Shown piece by piece: positions 1-5,712 of a stretch of 7,229 bases of DNA; position 1 is the first letter of the stretch, and each line of letters opens with the position of its first letter. Source of the DNA: Acidobacteriota bacterium (GTDB lineage: Bacteria; Acidobacteriota; Blastocatellia; Pyrinomonadales; Pyrinomonadaceae); contig QHXE01000149.1 of the NCBI GenBank assembly GCA_003222835.1, forward strand, positions 1-7,229, in the 5' to 3' direction. The notes under the pieces are model-generated. The model saw nothing but the letters and a program-made list of their open reading frames with translations, searched no databases and was not told where the DNA came from. Both the position numbers and the translations under genes were made by a program.

Positions 1-132
1 GAGACTAAACAAAAAGAAGTCGACAATGAAATCGTACGCGTCGAGTAAATCAAACTATGTGCCCGGAGAATCGGTAACTATTCGCTGGGAACTCCTCTCA
101 CCGAACGACAAGCTTCGACAATCGCCAGCGAA
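1..132. other. Window edge beyond mlaD, no confident gene
   Basis: No gene can be called here. On the plus strand one frame is open from base 1 and stops at 46-48, with peptide end DNEIVRVE; this could be the last 15 codons of a gene entering from outside. A second plus frame from an ATG at 26 runs to a stop at 190, overlapping the mlaD 3' end, and has a weak AAGAAG upstream. The minus strand has no ATG here, so the start of a following minus-strand gene is not visible. An 8-bp inverted repeat, TTCGCTGG (81-88) with CCAGCGAA (125-132), begins right after the mlaD stop codon. It has a 36-nt loop and no T-run, so it is at best a weak terminator candidate. Confidence 0.3.
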
Positions 133-1287
133 TCAAAACAACTGGAACTTAATCGTCAGATATTTCTTCGGGTTTTGGCGGAAGTCGTAGATTAGCTTTA
201 CGCCTTCCGACGAGAGGTTATTCACGTTATTGTAGAGCTGTTCGTCGGTGATCAATTTGCCGAGCGTGCCTTCGCCGCGTTGGGCGCCGGCGACGACGTT
301 GTCGATGCGCGTGGTGGTGGTGTTGAAGCGGGCGATCGCGGTGCGCGCTTCGTTGTAGATTGCTTCATCTTTCAGCAATTTGCCTATGGTGCCGCGTCCG
401 GCGTTGACATCAGCCACGATCGCGTCGATCTGATCCATCGAGTGATTCACGCGATCGGCGATGCGATTGATCTTGTTGTACATCTCGTCGCTTTCCAGCA
501 GCTTGCCGGCCGTGCCGCGACCCGCGGTCAAATCTTCGGACAGTTTTTTCAGGTTCGCGGCAATATCGTTGGCGTTGTTGTAGAGCGCCTCGTCGTAAAT
601 GAATTTACCCGCCGTGCCTTTGCCGCTCTTGATTTGCTGCGCCAAATCTTCCGCATCGTGGATCGTCGCATTTAGGTTGTTATAAAGCGACTCATCATTG
701 AACAAACGTCCCACGGTGCCTTTGCCTTCGCGCACGTTCTTGACGACTTCGCTAAGCTGATCGGAAAGTTTGCTGAGCCTTTGAGCCAGATCAGTTCCCG
801 AGGTAGCCAGATCGGCCATCGTGCTTCCGGAAGTCGAAGGCAGCAAAAAATTCTCGGTGACCGGTTGGCCCAGTGAAGTTCCGGGCGTAATGTTGACCAA
901 CATCTCGCTGCCGAGGATGCTCGGCGACGCTTGCTGGGCGGTCGAATCAGTGCGAATGCGCTCAGTGGCCGGCACGCCGTCGACCTTGGAATCGACGCTC
1001 AAGTAGACCTGCACCTTTTGCGGATTGGGTTGGTTGCCCAGATCGCTCGGCTTAAGTAATTCGACGCGATCGACTTTGCCGATCCGCACGCCTGCCAGCC
1101 GCACCTCAGAGCCTTCCCGCAAGCCGTTGGCGTCGTTGAAGCGCGCCCGCAAATGCAAGTGGCTGGCGAAAGGATTGAGCGTGCCCGAAGCGTTCAGAAT
1201 CAGAACGACCAGAACGCCGATCGCGATCAGAACGAGCAGGCCGACTCTTAGCTCGCTCAGGCCGATGTTTCGAGTTGTTTTTGGCAT
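133..1287 (-). CDS. mlaD: MlaD-like MCE-domain lipid transport protein with repeat tail
   Basis: This is the substrate-binding/periplasmic component of an Mla-type lipid ABC transporter. In the known family, MlaD is anchored in the inner membrane by one N-terminal helix, forms a hexameric MCE ring on the MlaE/MlaF complex, and passes phospholipid through its central pore. Seen here: 384 residues, a hydrophobic anchor at about 13-32, and an MCE domain at about 44-137 with the typical NGLREGSEVRLAGVRIGKV segment. A tail follows (about 155-384) with five copies of a GxGTxGKL..DE.xYN motif beginning at residues 188, 222, 256, 297 and 338. E. coli MlaD is about half this length, so the tail is the distinctive part; long helical tails do occur in MCE proteins of other phyla. 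The ATG start is supported by a strong ribosome binding site (AAGGTGGAG) four bases upstream. It follows mlaF after a 166-base gap filled by a palindromic repeat. The MlaD assignment is firm at family level; the transported lipid and direction are unknown. Confidence 0.9.
   Translation of the reverse strand: MPKTTRNIGLSELRVGLLVLIAIGVLVVLILNASGTLNPFASHLHLRARFNDANGLREGSEVRLAGVRIGKVDRVELLKPSDLGNQPNPQKVQVYLSVDSKVDGVPATERIRTDSTAQQASPSILGSEMLVNITPGTSLGQPVTENFLLPSTSGSTMADLATSGTDLAQRLSKLSDQLSEVVKNVREGKGTVGRLFNDESLYNNLNATIHDAEDLAQQIKSGKGTAGKFIYDEALYNNANDIAANLKKLSEDLTAGRGTAGKLLESDEMYNKINRIADRVNHSMDQIDAIVADVNAGRGTIGKLLKDEAIYNEARTAIARFNTTTTRIDNVVAGAQRGEGTLGKLITDEQLYNNVNNLSSEGVKLIYDFRQNPKKYLTIKFQLF
226..726 (-). 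repeat. Coding repeats: five GxGTxGKL..DE.xYN units in mlaD
   Basis: Within the MlaD tail five 17-residue motifs recur: residues 188-204, 222-238, 256-272, 297-313 and 338-354. Each begins GKGT, GRGT or GEGT, continues with a G[KR][LF] segment, an acidic DE pair and a YN pair, and is followed by a predicted helical linker. Start-to-start spacing is 34, 34, 41 and 41 residues, so the longer linkers exceed the shorter by exactly seven residues. The third copy has its DE pair displaced by one position (LLESDEMYN). Confidence 0.9.
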
Positions 1288-1289
1288 GA

Positions 1290-1298
1290 CTCCACCTT
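1290..1298 (-). promoter_or_regulatory. Strong ribosome binding site of mlaD
   Basis: Minus-strand AAGGTGGAG ends two bases before the mlaD ATG, placing the AGGTGG core at good Shine-Dalgarno distance. It is the best such site in the window and fixes the mlaD start. It also means mlaD can be translated independently even though a palindromic element separates it from mlaF. Confidence 0.7.
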
Positions 1299-1321
1299 GA
1301 AATTTGCGATTTTAGATTTGG

Positions 1322-1443
1322 GATTTGCGATTTGAAAAAACCCTCTGGGTACGCGGGCGTCCCGCCCGCTTCTTCTTCGCTACAGGATGCTGCGTCAATG
1401 CAGGCGGGACGCCTGCGTACCCAGCGCTCTGCAATCGCAAATC
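1322..1443. repeat. REPIN-like nested inverted repeat in mlaF-mlaD gap
   Basis: The gap is dominated by a nested palindrome. The inner arms are 25 bases each, 1345-1369 and 1400-1424, matching at 23 of 25 positions when one is reverse-complemented; the first 22 differ at one base. Each arm holds its own small palindrome: GCGGG-cgt-CCCGC (1353-1365) and CAGGCG-gga-CGCCTG (1401-1415). An outer pair, GATTTGCGATT (1322-1332) and AATCGCAAATC (1433-1443), encloses them. A further direct copy of ATTTGCGATTT begins at 1302. This architecture, two short palindromes in inverted orientation, is that of REP doublets (REPINs), which are non-coding and mobilised in trans by RAYT transposases in known cases. 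No transposase is present here. No T-run follows the hairpin on the minus strand, so an intrinsic terminator is not supported, although a hairpin between mlaF and mlaD could affect mRNA stability. Confidence 0.8.
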
Positions 1444-1453
1444 AAAAATAACT

Positions 1454-2365
1454 TCAATGTCCGCGCAGAAACTTTTGTATGTAGGGATCGTCCGCCTTGC
1501 GCAACGTTTCGTCCGTGCCGCTAAAGATCACCTGGCCGTCGCTCATCATCAAGACCTTGCAGTTGATGAGGCAAAGCTTCTCGCCTTCCGTTTCGAAAAC
1601 CACTTCGCCGGCTTCGTTGACGACCGCGTATTCCGAAGTTAGGTAATCCAGATTGTTCATTTCGTGCGTGACGAAGATTGACGATACGTCTTCCAGGTCA
1701 CGCAGCTTCATCGCCAGCTCGCAGATGGTGCGCGCAGTCGGGGGATCCAAGCCCGCAGTCGGCTCGTCGAACATCACAATCTTGGGATCACCTACCAGGG
1801 CGCGGGCGATGCCGACGCGACGGCGCATACCTCCTGAAAGTTCCGCCGGCATTTTGTCGATCGCCTGCTCCAAATTCACGAAACGGAGCATCCGTCGCAC
1901 TTCGTTTTCGACCTGATCTTCCGGCACGCCCTGTTCGTGCAGCTTGAACGCAACGTTTTCATAAACTGAAAGCGAGTCGAACAGCGCTCCTTCTTGAAAG
2001 ATCATGCCGATCTTTTTTCGCACGCGCATCATTTCGACTTCCGAGTAGTTCGTAACGTCCTCACCGTCGACCAGTATCTGTCCGCTGTCCGGCTTGAGCA
2101 GGCCGAGCACCAACTTGATCGTCGTCGACTTGCCGCAGCCCGAACCGCCGAGAATGATCTTTGTCTCGCCCTTCATTACTTTGAAGCTGAGATTGTCGAG
2201 CACTTTGCGGTCATCGAAAACGATCGTCACGTCGCGAAATTCAATCGCGGGAATCGCTCGATCGGTATCGTCAATCTCGCGAAATGTAGATTCAGCGGCG
2301 CTTTCACTGACGCGATTGTCCGGCGGTTGTGCGCCGGGCCGGTAAACTGAAGTTTCTGCCATCAT
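1454..2365 (-). CDS. mlaF: MlaF-like ABC transporter ATPase
   Basis: This is the ATP-hydrolysing cytoplasmic subunit of the Mla lipid transporter, expected to dimerise and drive MlaE. All ABC motifs are present: Walker [10 protein letters not shown] at residues 73-81, Q-loop Gln124 in the MlaF-typical FQEGALFDS context, signature LSGGM at 176-180, Walker B IVMFDEP at 196-202, D-loop GLD at 205-207, and H-loop His234. The protein has 303 residues against roughly 270 for E. coli MlaF. The excess comes from a polar N-terminal extension of about 40 residues and an extra segment of about 20 residues after the H-loop (around 246-275). Two consecutive ATG codons open the gene; the first overlaps the mlaE stop by 4 bp (ATGA), so translation is probably coupled to mlaE. 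Only a weak AGGT precedes it. The mlaE-mlaF-mlaD order supports an Mla role rather than another ABC importer. Confidence 0.92.
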   Translation of the reverse strand: MMAETSVYRPGAQPPDNRVSESAAESTFREIDDTDRAIPAIEFRDVTIVFDDRKVLDNLSFKVMKGETKIILGGSGCGKSTTIKLVLGLLKPDSGQILVDGEDVTNYSEVEMMRVRKKIGMIFQEGALFDSLSVYENVAFKLHEQGVPEDQVENEVRRMLRFVNLEQAIDKMPAELSGGMRRRVGIARALVGDPKIVMFDEPTAGLDPPTARTICELAMKLRDLEDVSSIFVTHEMNNLDYLTSEYAVVNEAGEVVFETEGEKLCLINCKVLMMSDGQVIFSGTDETLRKADDPYIQKFLRGH

Positions 2366-3129
2366 GTTGTTGTACCTAGAATAACCTGAAGTGCTTTGGC
2401 AAGGAAGAAGTCAGCGATAATTACAATTATCGAAGCCATGACCACCGCCGTAGTCGTCGAGCGTCCCACGCCGACGGTGCCGCCTTCAGTCTTCAGTCCT
2501 TTGTGACAGGCAATCGTGCCCATCAGAAACGCGAAGACCAGCGGTTTGATAATTCCGCCGATGATGTCGTCAGTCGTAATGCCATCTCGTACAGAGTTAA
2601 TAAACATCGACGACGGCAGATCGTAGAGAAAGGTCGACACCGCCCAGCCGCCGGCAATTCCCATTACGTCGGCAACCAGGGTCAACAGCGGCAAGGTAAC
2701 GATCAGGGCTATGAGCCGGGGCGCTACCAGCTTGCGGTTCGGATCCGTTCCCAGAGCCCGCATCGCATCGATTTGCTCTGAGACCACCATCGAACCCAGC
2801 TCTGCCGAGATTGCCGAAACCACTCGACCGGTAACCATTAACGCAGTCAGCACCGGGCCCAATTCCCGCACCAGCGAAATTGAAACAAGATAACCGAGTT
2901 GATCGACTGCGCCGTATGAGGCGAGGGTCTGATAGGTTTGCAGCGTCAGGACGCCGCCGGTAAAAAATCCGGTGAGAATAATGATCGTCAGCGAACCTAC
3001 GCCGATGCTGTCCATCTGCGCGATCGTTTCTGGGACGTAACGAGGCTTCTTGAAGATTCCAAGTGCCGCCCGCGCCGAGAGCAAGGACATTTCCTGCAAT
3101 TCGAGCAGAAGACGCTTGAAGATGTTCAT
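2362..3129 (-). CDS. mlaE: MlaE-like ABC transporter permease
   Basis: This is the integral-membrane permease of the Mla lipid transporter (MlaE/YrbE family), which pairs with the MlaF dimer and holds the MlaD ring. With the start at 3129 the protein has 255 residues, close to E. coli MlaE (about 260). It begins with an amphipathic helix (about 1-25), followed by hydrophobic segments near 46-65, 92-108, 138-160, 194-208 and 227-250. The conserved cytoplasmic coupling loop is recognisable: [21 protein letters not shown] at 110-130, followed by PR at 137-138. The open frame extends upstream to an ATG at 3300, but those 57 residues do not resemble MlaE and a promoter candidate lies inside that stretch, so the inner ATG is preferred. 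No good Shine-Dalgarno sequence is visible before it. The gene overlaps mlaF by 4 bp. Confidence 0.9.
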   Translation of the reverse strand: MNIFKRLLLELQEMSLLSARAALGIFKKPRYVPETIAQMDSIGVGSLTIIILTGFFTGGVLTLQTYQTLASYGAVDQLGYLVSISLVRELGPVLTALMVTGRVVSAISAELGSMVVSEQIDAMRALGTDPNRKLVAPRLIALIVTLPLLTLVADVMGIAGGWAVSTFLYDLPSSMFINSVRDGITTDDIIGGIIKPLVFAFLMGTIACHKGLKTEGGTVGVGRSTTTAVVMASIIVIIADFFLAKALQVILGTTT

Positions 3130-3283
3130 GCGTGACTTAGCGAGAACCGAATGCCGCTCGGTACGCCGAGGCTGCCGCTGGTTCTTTCGAGGTAAATAGC
3201 CGTACTGGCAGAGGGCGCGTCGGTGATTTCCAAAAGATTGATTACCGCTACCGCCGAAGCGAGCAATTTCAATCGAGCCGCCT

Positions 3284-3313
3284 ATCATGCGCAAAACCAA
3301 GTGTGCGCGTCAA
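3284..3313 (-). promoter_or_regulatory. Candidate promoter of the mla operon
   Basis: On the minus strand TTGACG (3308-3313) matches the -35 consensus at five of six bases, and CATGAT (3284-3289) matches the -10 consensus at four of six, with an 18-base spacer. A transcript from here would carry a leader of about 150 bases before the mlaE ATG at 3129. Single-sequence promoter calls are weak; the position supports it more than the score. Confidence 0.3.
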
Positions 3314-3367
3314 GGATTGATAGCGATCGGCTCTATTCTTTTCGGCGAATGACAGAGGCAGGCTCCT

Positions 3368-3452
3368 CGTTTAGATTGCGGACTTGTCCGCTCTTCGTGC
3401 TAAGAGGCCTTCACCCAGTTCAAAAACAGCGGACAAGTCCGCAATCTAAACG
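3368..3452. repeat. REPIN-like perfect 25-bp inverted repeat
   Basis: Arms 3368-3392 and 3428-3452 are exact reverse complements over 25 bases, separated by a 35-base loop. Each arm contains a near-palindrome, GCGGAC-tt-GTCCGC on the left (3378-3391) and GCGGAC-aa-GTCCGC on the right (3429-3442). The sequence differs from the element at 1322-1443 but the layout is the same: two short palindromes in inverted orientation. No poly-T follows on the minus strand, so it is not a standard terminator, although the transcript would fold into a very stable hairpin downstream of the sigma-factor cassette. Confidence 0.85.
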
Positions 3453-3525
3453 GGCCTAGGGGTGGGATCGAGTCCGGGCCCGTAGTTGTCGCTGGCTGGA
3501 AAGATTCGCGAATGAAACTACTACT

Positions 3526-4125
3526 TCAAGGCTTCTGCTGCTGTTTCATCAGCTTCCGCTGGTTTGGCTTCAACGTTTGAGGCGCGTTTGTATTACGGGG
3601 CAAACCGTTCTGCCGGCCGAGCGCATTACGCGGACCTTGTTGATTGCGGAGGCGCTGGTTAGCCTGCGCTCGTTGGCGCATCTCTCGCAGTCGCACACGC
3701 TGTTCGGGCGTCAGCACCTCATGAAGAATCCTTGCTTCCGTCAGTGACCTGAGCCGAGCGGCATCGGCTCTGGCATCGGCGAGCTCACGCGAACGTTGTT
3801 CGATCACAGTCTCGTTTGGGGTTGAGGACTCGATTGCCTCGGCAAGTGAGCGTTGCGCTTGACGCCCTCTCAAGTTCACCGCTTGCCTCTGATCCTTCGT
3901 GTCGGCATAGATGGTCTTAATCTTCTGAACCTGATCAGGTGTCAAGTTGAGTGGTCCAAGATCCGGAATTGGGTTCGCCTGATTGGTTTGCGCCTGATTC
4001 TGAGTTTGCGTGGCATCAGTCGGAGTCTGGGGATTCTGAGTTTGCGCCTGGACCACCAGCTCCGCCACTGATAACAGCAGCACCAAGCCCAGGCATCTGG
4101 CTACTATTGTTACTCGCTGATTCAT
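3526..4125 (-). CDS. Exported Spy/CpxP-like LTXXQ-motif protein
   Basis: This is a small exported protein of the Spy/CpxP/ZraP superfamily. Known members are periplasmic chaperones or metal/stress sensors that dimerise as a helical cradle. From the chosen ATG it has 199 residues: a signal peptide (about 1-28, hydrophobic GLVLLLSVAELVV ending VQA-Q), a Gln/Thr-rich linker (29-54), then a helical region with the two family motifs LTPDQ (61-65) and LTPEQ (138-142). A basic, Gln/Asn/Arg-rich tail (about 150-199) follows and looks disordered. The frame also has an ATG at 4158 that would overlap the anti-sigma stop by 4 bp. The inner ATG is preferred because it has AAGGTG five bases upstream and gives a normal short signal-peptide N-region. 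As the last gene of the sigma/anti-sigma cassette it may be a periplasmic sensor or a target of the sigma factor; this role is inferred from position. Confidence 0.75.
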   Translation of the reverse strand: MNQRVTIVARCLGLVLLLSVAELVVQAQTQNPQTPTDATQTQNQAQTNQANPIPDLGPLNLTPDQVQKIKTIYADTKDQRQAVNLRGRQAQRSLAEAIESSTPNETVIEQRSRELADARADAARLRSLTEARILHEVLTPEQRVRLREMRQRAQANQRLRNQQGPRNALGRQNGLPRNTNAPQTLKPNQRKLMKQQQKP

Positions 4126-4130
4126 GATTG

Positions 4131-4136
4131 CACCTT
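4131..4136 (-). promoter_or_regulatory. Ribosome binding site deciding the Spy-like start
   Basis: Minus-strand AAGGTG lies five bases before the ATG at 4125. The alternative ATG at 4158 has only a weak GAAGAG upstream. This favours the inner start, although translational coupling through the ATGA overlap at 4155-4158 could also use the outer one. Confidence 0.5.
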
Positions 4137-4154
4137 GTTTCCTCTCGGCGACCA

Positions 4155-4892
4155 TCATTGATTAGGCTCTTCGGAAAATACAAATGGCAGATCGGCCTCG
4201 TCTCTGCCGGGGATCAATAGCAGATCGGCCGCCAATTGTTCACGCTCCGCGCGCGTCAGACCGCGGACGCCGCGAGAACGGGTCAGCACTGAATTGTTCG
4301 CCAGTTCGCGACGAGACGCACGCTGGTTTGGCACCTTAGTCTGGCCCTGGCTGGCAGCAACGTTAGGCGATTTTTGCGCGGAGACTTCCGACTGACTCAG
4401 CTTTTCGTTGACCGCTTTCTCAACGGCGTCGTGGAACTGCGTCGCTGTATAAACCTTTTCTTCCGCCGAATTCTTCGCAACCGGCGCCGGCGGTCTCCAT
4501 GAGCGTGAGATTACAACTAAAGCCAGCACGCAAAGAAGCAAGGCCGCAAACGCTGTCGCGCCGCGCAGCCATAGCGGCGAGATGCTAAAGAATTGGCGCA
4601 GCGCCTGAAGAGCCGACAGCTTTCGCTCGTGCGGAACGTGCTCAACCGAACCCGTTGCACCGGCGAGGTCTGCCGCTTGAGAAGCCGGACTGAATGTGCC
4701 CAGAGCTTCATTACGCCATAGGACTATCGACTCATGCACCTGGCGAAAGAGTGCCAGTTCGGATCGGCAGGCATCGCACTGCTCAGCATGATCGGCAAAG
4801 TCTTGCGCGTCAATCTCGCCTGCTTCGTTGTAAAGATAGGCAACCAGGTCTTCCGCCCGGTGGCAAATTGGTCTTTCGTTATTTTTGGTCAT
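4155..4892 (-). CDS. zf-HC2 single-pass anti-sigma factor
   Basis: This is the likely membrane-bound inhibitor of the neighbouring ECF sigma factor. From the ATG at 4892 it has 245 residues. A cytoplasmic anti-sigma domain (about 10-60) shows the zf-HC2 metal-binding pattern: Cys10-His11, then His35-x3-Cys39-x2-Cys42. A linker follows, then one transmembrane helix at about 112-129. The periplasmic part is a Lys/Gln/Ser-rich stretch and a conserved-looking end with LTRAEREQLAADLLLIPG (212-229). The frame extends to a GTG at 4937 overlapping the sigma gene, but the ATG has GAGGTA six bases upstream and is preferred. The gene lies 28 bases after sigma and is followed by the Spy-like gene with a possible 4-bp overlap. 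In this family, release of sigma may follow proteolysis or a conformational signal; which applies here cannot be seen. Confidence 0.85.
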   Translation of the reverse strand: MTKNNERPICHRAEDLVAYLYNEAGEIDAQDFADHAEQCDACRSELALFRQVHESIVLWRNEALGTFSPASQAADLAGATGSVEHVPHERKLSALQALRQFFSISPLWLRGATAFAALLLCVLALVVISRSWRPPAPVAKNSAEEKVYTATQFHDAVEKAVNEKLSQSEVSAQKSPNVAASQGQTKVPNQRASRRELANNSVLTRSRGVRGLTRAEREQLAADLLLIPGRDEADLPFVFSEEPNQ

Positions 4893-4898
4893 AACAAC

Positions 4899-4904
4899 TA
4901 CCTC
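4899..4904 (-). promoter_or_regulatory. Ribosome binding site deciding the anti-sigma start
   Basis: Minus-strand GAGGTA lies six bases upstream of the ATG at 4892, between the sigma stop and the anti-sigma start. It supports the internal ATG over the upstream GTG at 4937, which would overlap the end of the sigma gene. Confidence 0.5.
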
Positions 4905-4920
4905 GCATTCGCGCCCCCGC

Positions 4921-5499
4921 TCATCTCGCGGGTTCACCGAACTTTTCTAAACGCATCTGCAATTGCCTGAGCGCGGTGTACAGCCGGCTCTTAACTGTGC
5001 TCAACGGCAATTCCAACGCTTCTGATATTTCCTGGAACGTAAGCTCCTCGAACTCTTTCATCACCACCACCTGACGCAAATCTGCCGGCAGGGCACATAC
5101 TGCTCGTCTGACGGCTGAGCTTCGTTCTGTAGTTTCGACAGCTCGCGCCGGCGAAATCTCAGACGGCAAAGCAAAGACGCTTGCGTTCTTTTCGGCCTCG
5201 TCTTCGAGCCCCGTCTCGTTGCGGACCTTCGCGCGCCGCTGCCGCGTGATGCACTGATTGACCGCAATACGGTGCAGCCACGATGAAACTTTGGCTTCGC
5301 CGCGAAAGCCACGCAGATTACGAAATGCCGCCAGGAACGTCTCCTGCGTCGCATCACGCGCATCTTCCTCGCGACCCAGCATCCCAAAGGCAAGCGCGAA
5401 GATGCGCCGCTCCCAGCGACGCACTATCTCGCCGAACGCCTCCGGGTCGCCGGACACGGCGCGTTCTACTATCTGTTCATCGCTGGTGGCCGTCTCCAT
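4921..5499 (-). CDS. ECF (RpoE-like) sigma-70 family sigma factor
   Basis: This is an alternative sigma factor directing RNA polymerase to a stress or envelope regulon. From the ATG at 5499 it has 192 residues, normal for ECF sigmas. Region 2 spans about 12-85 and includes DARDATQETFLAAFRNL with the SSWLHRIAVNQC end. A linker follows at about 86-128. Region 4 spans about 129-181 with the LPADLRQVVVMKEFEELTF segment and the DNA-contacting helix LPLSTVKSRLYTALRQL. There is no extra C-terminal domain. In-frame alternatives are an ATG at 5535 and a TTG at 5556. None of the three has a clear Shine-Dalgarno sequence; the chosen start gives the usual ECF N-terminus just before DEQIVERAVSGDPEAF. The downstream zf-HC2 gene is the expected cognate inhibitor. 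No convincing ECF-type autoregulatory promoter was seen upstream. Confidence 0.88.
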   Translation of the reverse strand: METATSDEQIVERAVSGDPEAFGEIVRRWERRIFALAFGMLGREEDARDATQETFLAAFRNLRGFRGEAKVSSWLHRIAVNQCITRQRRAKVRNETGLEDEAEKNASVFALPSEISPARAVETTERSSAVRRAVCALPADLRQVVVMKEFEELTFQEISEALELPLSTVKSRLYTALRQLQMRLEKFGEPAR

Positions 5500-5544
5500 T
5501 CGGTTCGTGCTCGCGTTCGGCCCGCGAGGCCGCATCCAAATGTT

Positions 5545-5564
5545 CGCGCGCAACAACTCGCGCG
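5545..5564. repeat. Short GC hairpin upstream of sigma gene
   Basis: CGCGCG at 5545-5550 and again at 5559-5564, each self-complementary, can form a 6-bp stem with an 8-base loop in the sigma-gene leader. It falls over the TTG and near the ATG at 5535, so it could hinder use of those starts. It may be chance in a GC-rich stretch. Confidence 0.3.
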
Positions 5565-5649
5565 GTCAATCCTTTAGACGCAGCTTTTGCAGCGGAAGTC
5601 GGCAAAAGTATCACGTAGACGTTCGACAGCCTTCAGTTTGTCGGTCTTG

Positions 5650-5712
5650 TTCGTGTAGGTTCGCGCAATTTTCGTGGTATTTCGTGGAACTAGTTTGGCG
5701 GTGTCGTGGAAC
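5650..5712. repeat. Helically phased TCGTG direct repeats
   Basis: On the plus strand TTCGTGTAGG (5650-5659), TTCGCGCAATT (5660-5670), TTCGTGGTAT (5671-5680) and TTCGTGGAAC (5681-5690) follow one another without gaps. TCGTGGAAC recurs at 5704-5712, 22 bases after its copy at 5682. Core positions 5651, 5661, 5672, 5682 and 5704 fit a period of about 10.5 bases with one empty place. The array covers the last codons of the regulator gene and the region upstream of the sigma gene. Confidence 0.6.

Larger units (their letters stand above)
3130..3525. other. Non-coding gap upstream of mlaE
   Basis: This 396-base stretch separates the Spy-like gene from mlaE. It holds a sigma70-type promoter candidate (3284-3313) and the perfect inverted repeat at 3368-3452. 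A short inverted repeat, ACGGGCC (3450-3456) with GGCCCGT (3477-3483), overlaps the edge of that element and lies just past the end of the Spy-like gene. It has no T-run, so it is only a weak terminator candidate. Open frames here look like chance frames. Confidence 0.6.

Noticed and set aside
1..48. Possible end of a plus-strand gene, or a broken VWA-type protein fragment (DNEIVRVE resembles the segment before TNLV in acidobacterial VWA proteins)
   Set aside because: Fifteen codons at a window edge are too few to assign, and a stop follows at once. Sequence to the left would decide it.
81..132. Terminator after mlaD (8-bp inverted repeat)
   Set aside because: The loop is 36 bases and no T-run follows on the minus strand.
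280..675. Long plus-strand open frame opposite mlaD
   Set aside because: It is antisense to a clearly conserved MCE protein; composition and repeats are explained by the mlaD codons.
1345..1424. Intrinsic terminator between mlaF and mlaD
   Set aside because: The stem is strong, but no T-run follows on the coding strand and the internal palindromes fit a repeat element better. Attenuation is still possible.
3130..3300. N-terminal extension of MlaE to the ATG at 3300 (57 extra residues)
   Set aside because: The extra residues are unlike MlaE, have no membrane or signal character, and cover a promoter candidate; the ATG at 3129 gives the family's usual length.
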